Part shown: positions 38,201 through 50,200 of the stretch, piece by piece
Numbering within the stretch: the stretch's first letter is position 1
Layout of the letters: each line of letters opens with the position of its first letter
Source of the DNA: Struthio camelus
Lineage: Eukaryota; Chordata; Aves; Struthioniformes; Struthionidae
Direction of reading: 5' to 3'
Length of the DNA stretch: 64,000 bases
Assembly (NCBI RefSeq): GCF_040807025.1
Contig: NC_090952.1
Location: forward strand, 22,131,068 to 22,195,067
Program-made: the position numbers and the translations under genes
The notes under the pieces: model-generated
Database searches by the model: none
Told to the model about the DNA's origin: nothing
The model's input: only the letters and a program-made list of their open reading frames with translations

Positions 38201-41200
38201 ATGAGTCCTACAGGCAGCCAGCGTGGTGAGGCGGGAGAGGCAGCCGACTTCTCTGGGCCAGCTTGGAGAATGAATGCTGAGTTTGCCAGAAACTTTCTAG
38301 TGAAATATTTATGCTGTAGATTTTCAGTTCATTCCAAGTGTTTGCAAGACTGCCAGTTCTGGTCATACTTCCTCAGCACAGGTTTGCTGCATCTCAGGTG
38401 GAACTTTTGCTCGATTTTGGAAAGTGAGAAACATCTCCAACTCCTTGGAAGTCTCCAGTAGCCTGTGGATGATTTGCTCTCTAGTAACATGGGGAGCCCA
38501 GGTTTAAATTCCTGAGCCGAGCAGGGTGTCAGAGATGTACTTGTCTTCAGACACGGCAGCGTCCTGTAACTGGCCTGTCAGATAGCCTAACGTGGTTGTC
38601 TTGCGTGAGAGCTGATTTTCTTGTTACAGATAATTAAATAGGCATTGGAGCAGGGAGCTGAACACGGATCTCCTGCAGCCTCTCATGCACGCTGTCTTGG
38701 TGTTGTTTCATTGTGGTTGTGTGAAAGATCCGTGAAAGGTTTCAATTTCGTCCAGAAACAGAGCAGGGAAATATTTTGGAATTGCAAAATTTCATAGGAT
38801 AGGAAAACATTTCCTGTTAGCCTAGATGACATTGAGCCTTGGATAAGGTCTGCCTTTGCATTTGCAAAGATTTGGTACCTCCGTGGCTGGGTTCAGAAAT
38901 CTGGCCAGCTGCAGGTTTGAGCGGGACAGGAGTTGGTTGTTCTGGTTTCCTGCAGCTTTAGCCTTCCCTGTGTGCCTGGGGCTGGTGGCTGCTTTATACA
39001 TGTTGGGTGTTAAACAGGTGCTGTGCAGTGCTGAGGTGCCGTGTCCGGGGCCTGGAACATGCAGAAACTTTTTCAGTATTTAATGGTTTGCTCTTGATTC
39101 TAATGCCAAATCTTTATCCCTGGCACAGTTCTTGTTGACTTCAAAAGGGTATGAAGTTGGCACTTCATTCATTTTCATTTCTTTATTTTTTCCAGTCCTG
39201 CTTAAAATAGCTGCAAATCAATGTATTGAATTTATGTGGCTTATTTGATCCTAAAAGTCACTGTCCGTCTCTAAGTGGAGTTGTGGGAAGCAGAAGCTGC
39301 AACCAGACCTTTTGCTGTGAAAGAAAAAGCAGCAAGTGAATTACACTATAGTTCATGGATGTCAGAGCTCAACTGTAAATTATGGCTTTTTTGAAAAATG
39401 CTAATTGCATGTTTATGGAAGCAATCCATGTTTTGAAGGCAGAGATTAAGTGCCCTGCAGTGCAAAATATCTAAACACGTTCATTACTCTCACCCATGGT
39501 GTAGATGCTACTAATATCTTTTTTCCTATGTGGCTGCCTCACAGCTCCACTTTGCAGTAGAGAAAGGAGCGCTGGATCGGGATGCCAGGAGCTGGGGCTG
39601 CAAATTGGAGAAGGGCCATCGCTGAACGGTGTGACTGAAGAGCCACCGCCAGTGCTGGGCTGATGGTGGTGGGTGCATGGTCCCGAGGTGGCCTGGTTCC
39701 AGCTTGCTATCATGCCTAACAGTTTTAACGTTCTTAGGTTTGAATTAAAAAAACAATTAATGAGGAATAGATGGAGAGAGATATCCTGGCTGAGCTCGAT
39801 CTAAGAGAAGATTCATTCTTAATTAACTCAGCTCTTTGCCTCATGCACATATCCATAATTTAATGATCTGACTCCTAGTTTCTTAAAAATTCTTTTTCAT
39901 TCTCAAGCACCCTTTTCACTGATCTATTTAAAAATGCACCTGCCAGCCACATGCTTGAAAAAAGGCTCTAGCAGCACAGACAAGAAATTCCAAATCCTTG
40001 CCACAAATTAAATGTTGCCTGATAATTACCAATGACAGATTATGCTTGATGCGGTTATGGGATGATTAGTGAGTCTGGGAATAAATTGTGTATTCCCAAT
40101 CTATCTGTTATTCCCCTCAATGTTCCAGTTTTACGTTCCCTGCTACACCGTAATTTATCTCCCTAAGTTACAGTGCTGGGCACAATATAAAGTCTTAAAG
40201 TTTATTGTCAGTGGCCCTTCAAGGCGGATGGCTGAACTCTTGCTTATTACAAAGGGAAGTGGGACTATGTGATCCTTATAGTATAAGTCCTGTATCTTTA
40301 TACCACTTGTAATATCTTCCTTCATTTGGAAAAAACGTGAGCCTGCAGAAGCCTTGCAGCCACGCGGTGGGATTGCAGCCCGCCGGGCAAGTGCTTGGAG
40401 TGCGGGACGCCTCCCTGTAGTGGGAAACACGGACTCCAACTGAGAGCAGACAAAAGTAAGAAAAGGGCTAGCAGTAAATAGAAGTGGGGAGTAGGCGGGG
40501 CAATCAGAAAAGGAAAAAAAAAAAAGAAGAAGCCCTAAGGTTTGATTGTTTTCCCATCTTTTAAAGGCATTTGAAAGCAGTCGTTTTGACCTGTCAGATG
40601 CCCAGCTTGATTGTCATCTCTGTTTTCTTGCAGGCCTCTTTCCCGGGGAGCCTGCACTTAGTGATGGTTCTTCGTCCCACGGGGTTTTTCCAGCGCACCT
40701 TCACTGACATTGGATTTCGGTTTAGTCAGGAGGATTTTCTACTCAAATTACCGGTATGTGCATACAACGCACAGGGACTGACTGCGCACCAGGAGCCCGA
40801 GGCGCGACAGTGCCTGCGTGCCGCCAGTACAGCGACGAGTAGCTGGAGCGTCTCTTCCCGCAATGCCATGTTTCCACCAAATCTCTCTCGTAGCGTTTCC
40901 AGCTCCCTAGTGCAAAGTTTGCTCCCTTCAGGGCAAGCCCATGATAGTGGGTGATGGGTTCGTAAGTCTGTCGGCATCGCCCTGCATCAGCTGCACGACT
41001 CCGCGGAGGAGAAAATGGTGCTCGGGAATTAACTTTTGTTTAATGTCTGGTGACACATCCTGTAAAGCTTTTACTGTAAATGCCACCCATGATCCCACTG
41101 CTTTCATCTCAGTGTAAACAAGTTACCAACATCATGTTGGTATTTATTTCTGAAATAGCCACTGAAAGGGGTTTGTATTCTCAAGTGAAAGTTTCAGAAA

Positions 41201-44200
41201 GTTTCAAAGCTGCCTTGATTATAGGACCTAGGAAGAATAAGTAAGAAAAGAGAAATACATTCAGAGAATCCAAGGCTGACACAAACAGGAACTCACAAAG
41301 CACACTTGTGGGTTTTTTTTTTTTTTTAGTTTTTAGGAAAGAATATGGTTTTCACAAAAAGTGCATTTTTCACTCTAAAATGATCATCACTTGCAGTTTT
41401 CAAAGTTCATGATTCATGTCACAGGAAAGGTCAAGACACACAAAAATTCATGAATATGTACTTATGTGAAATTGGCCAGTGCTTCGTGAGGTATTAAAAC
41501 TTATATATTTTTCCAGATGACTGGAAAAAAATACCTCCTAAAAAAACCTGCCTTACCTTTACTTTCAGCTCTGATCTGCAGTCAGGTACTGCAGTATCTC
41601 ACTGTACTTTGCATTTAAGCAAAAAAGTACCTGGGGAATCAGAGTTGAGTGTAAAAAGGGTAAAACGTATAAAATAAAAGCCGTGTTGAGCCATAAGCAT
41701 AAAAAGGCGGCCCTCTTCTCGACCAGGATTTAGAGCAAACCCAATTTTCTAGATACATGAAAGATTTCTGGGCTTGACTTGTGCGTTGAAGAGAAGCGGT
41801 GCGTAAGCAGTAAACAGCGCTCCCTTGTCTGCAGGTTGTTATGCTGAGCTCCGTTAGCGATTTGCTGACGTACATTGATGAAAAGCAGTTAACGCCGGAG
41901 TTTGGAGGCACCCTGGAGTACTGCCACAGCGAATGGGTCATCTTCCGAACGGTGCGTGCCTGGCGCAGCGTGGGGCTCGCGGCCGGTCGAGGCGGGTTGG
42001 GTAAGGCCTGGTCCTCAAAGTGTCGCGAGCGGGAGCTCCTCCTACGCGTTGTCTGTGAGGCAATGAGTAGCTGAAAGTAACCCCTGAAGCAGCTCCGTTT
42101 CTCAGAGAAGATCTGCAAAGGAGTCCGGTGGAGTTAAGCACTCAATGGATTTGGAAGGGAGTTGGATGATTAACTCCCCCCGGCGCCTTTTGAAATTGCT
42201 CCCAAAAGATCCCTCTTCTTAAATCTTTATTAGAATTCCCATAATGGTAAATATGAAATAGTTTTTTTTTTTTAAATAATGATTGCTTCAGGTAATTAAT
42301 ATCACAAATGTTTAGGGGAACTAGGGCAATAGGGATGCTTCTGCACATTGACTGAATTCAGAAAATTTCCTGTTTTTTTTCTTCTTTGCAAGATCTTTCC
42401 TTTAATATTGCCAGGATCTCTGTGGAATCAGGCATTTAACCCCCTTCCCCAGCTCTGCCTTGCCATGTATTTCTGTGCTTTCTGTACCCTCATGTCTCTG
42501 TTTTCTGCATGCTCTTGCATTTCCCTGGAATCTGCTGTCAAATTAATGACAGGTTCAGTTCCCAATTACTTTCCCAGCAAGTCAAAACACTAATGAAAAC
42601 ATGTATCAGACTGATCCTTGTGCCCCCTGTCCTGCAACATCATCCACACAGGCAGGTGTGGAGCTCAGTGTGAAGACAAAAGGGCACGGCATTGTTGCTG
42701 GAAGAGTTTAAGCCATTGCTCTGCTGTTTTGTGCCTGTTTACACTGGTTTGCTGTCACCTTCATGAATTTTTAAATTTTTCATTCTTGGTTTTGTTCTTT
42801 TGCACTATGTGTTACATCAACAATGATACAGCTGTCCCACTTGATCAGTTTGAATGGCAAAAATGTTAAAAGTTAATCTAAGAAAATGATGAGCTTCTAG
42901 AACAGAGCTGGAAATCGTAGATAAGCGTCCACTTCCAGGAGGGCCCAGGAAAACACGTGGTCATCCTGACGTCTTGTGCCCACTGCTAGCCCACCCGTGT
43001 TATGCACCGTCTCCTCTCGCAGGCAGTGCTCGCGTCCCGAGCCCGTGCATCGCTGCCTGAAGAAGAGCTGGGAAGCGCTCCTCTGCGCACAGCTGTCCCA
43101 CGTCCTCTTGGTGAAGCTGCAGAGGAGGTAGCCAGGATGCCAGGCTGCTCTGTAACCCCCTCTTTGGGTTTGCAAAGCTGGAAACATCCATCACCAAGAA
43201 GCCAAAGATATCTCCAAAGCCCTGTTGTCTGGAAGTGGTTCCCAGCGTGGACTAACCAGGAGGAGGATAATAGAAGAGGAAGTACAGAAATTTGAGAGTT
43301 AGCTCCTAAGGTGGATCATACCGTATACCTCCAATATATGTTAGGAAAAAATCTCGTAGTGCCTAAGGAGAGAGATATGCATGAGATATCTGCGCCCAAT
43401 GCTATCCTTATTGAAATCCTTGTTGTGGATTCAGACTGTACTAAAAGCCAGCTGGCCGTGAGCTCCTGGCTGCTGTCTAGCACGCACAAGCGCGCAACAG
43501 CTCAGCGTGAAGTGGACCTCCCACCTACCTCTTCATGAATAAGCTGTTAGGCTTCCTTATAAATCTCAGCCTCCTATCTTAGTGCATTCTTAACGAGCTT
43601 TAGGAATATCCTGAATCCCAAGCTGATTGCAATTGTTGTCTCCCACCAGGCAATAGAGAGTTTTGCACTAACCGTGAAGGAAATTGCCCAGATGTTGCAA
43701 TCTTTTGGCACGGAGCTGGCGGAGACCGAGTTACCAGACGACATGTATTCTATCGAGCGCATCCTGGCACTGCGCACCGAAAGGTACTACCAGCTCAAGG
43801 TATGTCTCATGGGAAAGTCAGCCGCGTGTTTGCAGCCGGTGTTCATGTGGCGAGAGGATTTCTGGGTTTTGACTGCCAGTTGTTTGATGCTCACTCCTCC
43901 TTCCCTCCCAGGCATGTGTATGTGTTGACAGACCAAATAAAACACAGCATGACTGTTTCTGTATGTTACACTTACATGTGCCTTTCGTTCAAATAAATTG
44001 CCGTGCCGACATCCAGCAAACTGTCTCAGCTGCCACCTGCTTACCGGCTGGAGAAGCTGGTGTCTGAAGCACGCTCCATCTCCGCGCTTTGCGCTTTTCG
44101 CTGTCACCCTGGCTTCCCAGGAGCGCGGGTCGCGGGCACGCACTGCATGCGTCTTGCGGGGCCCCCCAGCCCCCGGCGCTTACCGAAGCTGCGTTGGTTT

Positions 44201-47200
44201 AAGAGAGCATCCAAGGTGAAGTTTTATTGAGCACGTATAGTGTACAGCATATCTAGTGTACAGCATATCTCGTGTACAGCATTTGTGGCATGATCCCTGT
44301 CTTAATGTAAGCCTGCAAGTTTCATATTAAACAGCATTTGTTTCTTTAACACTTTAAGATTTTTTTTTCAACTATTTGTGATTAAAATTATTATAGGATT
44401 TAATGGAAGATTTGGTACAAGACCGCTGTTGCTATCAAGCTGTTGTCTTTGCTGCCCCTCTGTATGTCTGTGCAGGCAAAACCCTCGCTTCCTAAAACGG
44501 ATTCCCCGTTAATAGCAGTACTGTAGGGCTGAAGAATGAGGTCCTTTGCTCTGTGACAGGATACGCTTACATAAATCGAAGATGTGTATCTGTTTTCATT
44601 TATAATCATTTGCCATTCATGTGACAGGGATTTCCCAGAGGCTGCCAGTAAGAAAGGTGCAAAATGACATCCAAAGTGTGTTGGGTGTAGGCACATACGG
44701 ATGTGTGCGTGTGTATGCGTGTGTATGGAAAGTACAATTTTAGGCACAGCAAAGAGGCCTTTATTCCTCCTTTAAAAACAAGGAGAGGTGTAGTAACATG
44801 GCAGCTACATGTGCTGCCATGTATTTCATTTAAACTTTATGCTTAAGACTATATCCAAAGTGTAGAGAGCAAATATCAGTGAGAGAACTTAATCCTATAT
44901 GTAAATGAACAAATACGCACTTTTCTCTGTGGGGAAATGAAAGATACCCTGTGCTTTCATTTGCATATAAAGCACAGCAGTACTCAGTGCAAGGCATCTG
45001 TTGCTTTTAGTGCCTCATCCGTTAATTTAAAATATCAAAAACATTCTTTGGCTTTGAATTGAAATGAAGTCCATTGGCTTTTTTTCCTGTTTTCCTTCTA
45101 AGATCATGAAAGATGAAAGTAGATGAGAAACTGTGCACAGATTGTGATGACAGCAACACATGGGATCCCTGTAGCTCTCATGACAACCAAAAGATTGGTA
45201 CAGCTGAGTCCTGCATTCAAATAACGAATAGATCAGAACAATTTAGGTAACTGTGAACAGCTATGTTCAGTTATGTAACCGAACAGAAGCCAGTTGCAAA
45301 CACAGTGAAAAAAATGACAGAAATTGCTTAAACGGAGTAACTAAGAAATTAACCTCTTTGATATACTGAATGGGAAAAAAATCAGGTTACCACCTGTTTG
45401 GCAACTGGGCTAGTGGATCTAGCGTACAAGAACAGGCTTTGTATCAAAGGAGAATTGAGGGCTCTGGCGTAACGGGACGAGGTCGGAGCCACCCGTCGCC
45501 TCCTCCGGCTCCAGGGCTGGCCCTGTGCTCGGCGGGCTCAGGCGTCCGCCGAGGCCCTTCGGTCTCTCAGAGTGCTGCTGCTGCGTTTTGCGACAGGGAA
45601 ACTGAGGCAGCGGGAGAAACGTGAGTTGGCTTAGCTCACAAAAAGCAGTCTGAATCCACAATGTTTTACATTATGCAGGAAGATATTACAGCAGTCAAAA
45701 AAGAAGGAAACTTGCTTTTAAGTAATTTGGAAGAGCCTGACTCCAGTGAATGCAGTGAGGACCAGCACCGTGAGAGACCCGGGGACTGGGAAACTGTGAA
45801 TCGGTGAGTGCAGAACGTTGCTTATTTGCCTGATTTTTGAGGGGAAAATACTCAAGTTGTGTAAGTGTGGGATGCTGCTTAGGTCAGCTATGGAAAAGGT
45901 GCAGACAAAGATACCATAGTTCTGCTCCAGGCCCCTCAAATTACTGGATGGCTTCTGTCAAGTGACTTTGACCTACTCTGGCTTGTTTGCCCGCTTCTGT
46001 AATGAAGCTGCAGTGCAGATACAGGGTTCTCCAGTGCAAGGCTCTCGGGTAGCGTTCAGATAATATGGAGATGATAACGACTGCTTCACATAGATGCTTT
46101 CATCTGTAATGATAATTTCATTCGAGTTCTTTTTGAGATCTCCACCAGCCACAGATACACATCTGTTGAATTCAAGTGAGGGATGAGCTTGGGTCCAGAA
46201 GGCCTGAATAAGTGATATCTCTAGGGGTTGTTCCGCTCTGCTTGTCCTCTATTTGCAAATTGTTTGTCCTCTCTTCTTTCTGTACTCAAGGTTACTTGGT
46301 CAGCTGCATGAGATGGAGACAGCTTTTGACGGCTTCTGGGAAAAACATCAGTTAAAAATGGAACAATATTTACAACTGTTGAAGTTTGAGCAAAGTTTTC
46401 AAGAGGTATGATCAGATGAACTACTTCTGTTGGCAGAAAGAAGAAGGGGAGTTAAAAAAAAGGAGGGGAGAGGAGAGAGTTTTTTACGCTTTTTAGTTAG
46501 AATCCTTTCTAGCGTATGGTGCTGAAGTAACTAGATTAACTAGATCTACCTCTGAACCAGTTAAATCAAGTCTGCAAATACTGGAGGCTGCTCAGTTTAT
46601 GCTGCTTTTCCAGGACTCTGACTAGCAGGGTAGCTAGACTGAGAAAACCACTGTGCTTCCTCATTCAGAGCTAATTTAGATATCACTGCCCTGCAGTCAC
46701 ATAGATTTCACAGATAGGCGCATCTTTGAAATTAGAAATTAGTTCGTAGACTCTAGCTTTATTATTGCATTTAGCAGTCTTAGCTGCAATGTGATTAACT
46801 TTTGATCTTTGCGTGATTTTATGCCTGTGCTTTGTGTCATTTTGCAGCAATCTTCTTTTGTGTGTCTAGGTCAAGAACGCCATTGAATTTTTAATGGGTC
46901 AGCAAGCGGAAGTGCCTGACACTGGAGATAGTGTCTCCCAAGTGAAACAAAGGCTCAAGGACTTGGGTCATTTAGATGGTATGGCTCAGGTGAGATAACC
47001 TTTCGTAGCAGAGGTGCACTAATGAAACAGAAGAGGCACATTCTGTACTTGTGGTAGGAGAGGTTTTCTGAAATGGCCTGATTCTGGTGTAATTCAGTGG
47101 AAAGTGGCTGCACTAAAGTGTTGGTTTCATGTCTTTCTGCTCTGTGCAGCAAAACTGTGATCACCCTGCAAAGCGGGAACAGGGTATTTAATTATCATAG

Positions 47201-50200
47201 CTAAAATAAGTTGCTGAGCCACCATGAAAATCCCAGGCAGATAAATGTCTGAACATAGGGCAGGCGTGGGAGTTAATGAGCTGGAAGAAGAATTATTTAT
47301 ATGTTAAGTGCTTTAGCTATGCTAATAGCCAGAGACTTGTTAACAGGCACATGGAGAGGCAAAAAAGTTGCTATCCTGAAGTGTCTGTGATTTGAACATA
47401 ACATATGGATGAAGGCTAAGAGATGTAGCTGAAAGAAGAGCGAAGAGAGATGATTCACAGAAGCCTGGCTGAGTCTGTGATGACTGTAAAGGGATGTGCT
47501 CGTTGCAGGAGCAGGGTCAGTGGAGAAATCTTGACAGATTTGGACACAGTCCCCAGAGGCTTCCTTGAAAATAAGAGCCATGGGAGAAAGGTCTAAGGCT
47601 TTTTGGCCATTTGGAGGGAATTCTTGAGAATGAGAGGAGGAATAAAAAGCATGGCAGAGTGGGTGCAACAGGGAAGCAGTCCCAACAGAAAGCCAGCGCT
47701 GGAGAAGATATAATAATAACCATTACACTGACCAAAACGTGCGTGTAAGATAGCATGGTCTTTACTTCAAGTTTTGTTACAAACAGCCAGGTTTGTTTTC
47801 ACTATAAACCCTAACTGCTCAGTTTCCTTTCATGCTCATGAGCATGGCATGCCTAAACTCGACATAAGATACATTTTTTTAGAGTGCCGTTCCTGGAAAT
47901 GGCAGCAATGCAGAGCCAGCAACCGTTCACGGCATAACTAGTTAGGTGAAGTGCCGTTTTCTTCTTCTTCCTCCTTTTGGATGATGAAAGCTTTTTTCCC
48001 AAACAACGAATGTCATTGTATCCTGCATAAGCCACCCATTCTGGCCATTCCTAAGGGCAGTCATTTCCATATGTATCTGAAATCAGGTAAAATGAGAACG
48101 TGCACGTAGTTATTTGTAGACGTTTTGTCATATTTTCACTAAACGTGCTATCCTTTCTCCTCCTGTTGCTAAAGGACTTGATAGGGAAGGCTCAGGTAGT
48201 GATACTACACGGACACCAGCTAGCAGCAAATCACCACTACGCGCTCAACTTGATCTGCCAGCAATGCAACGAGCTGCGGCACCATTCCGACGTCTTGTCG
48301 GATGAGATCAAAAGGAAGCACGCGCGACTGCAGAAGACCTTGGATCTTCATACCCGTCTTCAGCAGGTAGAGTGCAGAGATATGGCACCCTGAGTAGTAG
48401 TTAGCTTCTCCACGTAGTTAGATGCTCCACTTTTTAGCGAGAAGCATCTTGTTTAAAACTTGCAACTTTGCTCCAGCAGTTCAGGAAAGCATTCCCCAGG
48501 GGGAGGGAGACTGCTTTGCCCCCACTTAGCTGGCTAAGCTAGGCAACGGATATCTGTTGGTGCTGTAAATAGTCAACAGAAAGAGGTAGGTATCTCCAGA
48601 GGGCAATCCAGAACGCCTAAGTTCAGCTGCTGTTGTTGCTCACGCTTTCATGGTGCATCCATGTATTAATTGACCTAACGAGGATTCAAACTCAGTGCGA
48701 TAGAGGTAACGCTTTCAGATAAGCTCCAGCCCTTTTTTGTTAGGGATTTATTAAGAATCAACGTAGCTGACTGTACAATAAGATGACAGATTGGTAGATG
48801 TGTCCAGCTGCTGTGTGCTGGCGTGGAAGTGGAGTCATGTGGCTCCACTGCTCTTTGATATCTTAATCAGCATCGAAAATTAATTTAGGAAAATACATGC
48901 TAATTAGGCCGGAAGGCACACGACTGTAGTATACTTGAAGCAACTGAGAGAAGCAGCGAAGTTATGACCCTGTGTGTGCTACAGTTTGAGAGTGTTCACT
49001 GCACTCTGAGCTGGGCATTCAGCTGTTACTTATGTAAATTAAATGCAGAACTTTAAATGCAATTTAAATTACTTGCTTTGTTAAAAATATGAATGCCGTT
49101 GCTTTGATTATTCCTCACAACTCAGATTTGCACTGAGCCAGCCTCTTATCTCAATAAACCCACCTGTCTCATTGTAAGCTCTGATTTTTAACCCTTCAGC
49201 TTTCTCATTTGGATAAAGATTGGGCTGTTCAGCATTTGGTTCTGCTGCTGTTCAGCATTTGGTTCTGCTGTGCACCAAACTCTGCTTTTTTTTTGCCAGT
49301 GATATCACTGATTTTATCCAGGTAGAAGCGAGAGCAGAACTTGGCTGGGTATATTGAGGAATGTAGTCACCCTCCAGAAAAATGTGGCCTTTCTTCTTGT
49401 TATCAAAATGCAATAGTTGCTTAGCTCTTTAGCAGCACTAATTCAAAATGCAGATCTGGTAATGAGACCTTAGGGTGTGACAGATATTTGTCATGGGTGC
49501 TTTGATTTAGTAGGGGTGCTGCTCACTGTCTCCGCTCCCTGTATTTGCCCTGTGCTGTTATCAGGCCCTGCAGTGCTGTGACGAAGGTGCCTACCTGCTA
49601 GCTAACCAGCAGATGGATAAATGCCAGTCTAAGGAAGGTGCTCAGAAAGCTCTCCAGGACATAGAAAGATTTCTTGAAAGCTCCTCACCCTACTTAAACT
49701 ATGATCCCCAAGCCCTGCATTATGATTTTGAGTCAGTCTTAACGTCTGAATTAAAGGTAAGCAAACCCTCAAGTTCCTCATCGCATGAGTAAAAAGTAAG
49801 ATCAGACTGCGTTGCAGTGTTGTCGTCAGCTTTTCACTTTCTCTGTTTTGGGTCAAAGTGCAAGATAACGGTAGTTATTTGGTCACGGGAGTCTTTTTCA
49901 CTCTCCGCAGTGCCAGATACAGTCAGTGCAGGCCAAGCTTGAAAACGTCCGAAGCATGTTTGAGAATCGCCAGTCTTGCTTCAAGAAGCTGTTGGATAAA
50001 CATGTGCGGCCTGTCCAATTAGTAGCCCCTCGGCCAGAAAATCCACCAAGATCAAAATCACCGTTGTTCTCTCCCAAACATGGTAAAATATTTTAAACTT
50101 ATGGTATCTTCAGATATTAATTTTGCTCTGAGCCAGGAAGAATAAGGCTAAGGCCAGTTTTGAGGAACCAACCTGTTGTATTGGTTTGAGGAACCAATAC

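Larger units (their letters stand above)
33035..40633 (+). other. MCF2 intron 4, containing the internal promoter and exon 1b
   Basis: 7.6 kb. Apart from the second CpG island and exon 1b (about 35050-35364), no exon was recognised. It contains MIR-like fragments near 38.5 and 38.65 kb and a TTTA-type run near 36680-36700. Confidence 0.75.
43800..45678 (+). other. MCF2 intron 7
   Basis: 1.9 kb. Contains the 16-base tandem repeat at 44241-44280, a GT-rich patch near 44698-44727 and a MIR-like fragment near 45585-45645. No exon recognised. Confidence 0.8.

Noticed and set aside
46055..46110. Weak MIR-like segment in intron 8
   Set aside because: Only about 20 bases resemble the MIR core; too short to call.
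47297..47756. 123-codon minus-strand open frame in intron 10
   Set aside because: No recognisable domain, no promoter or poly(A) context; likely chance.
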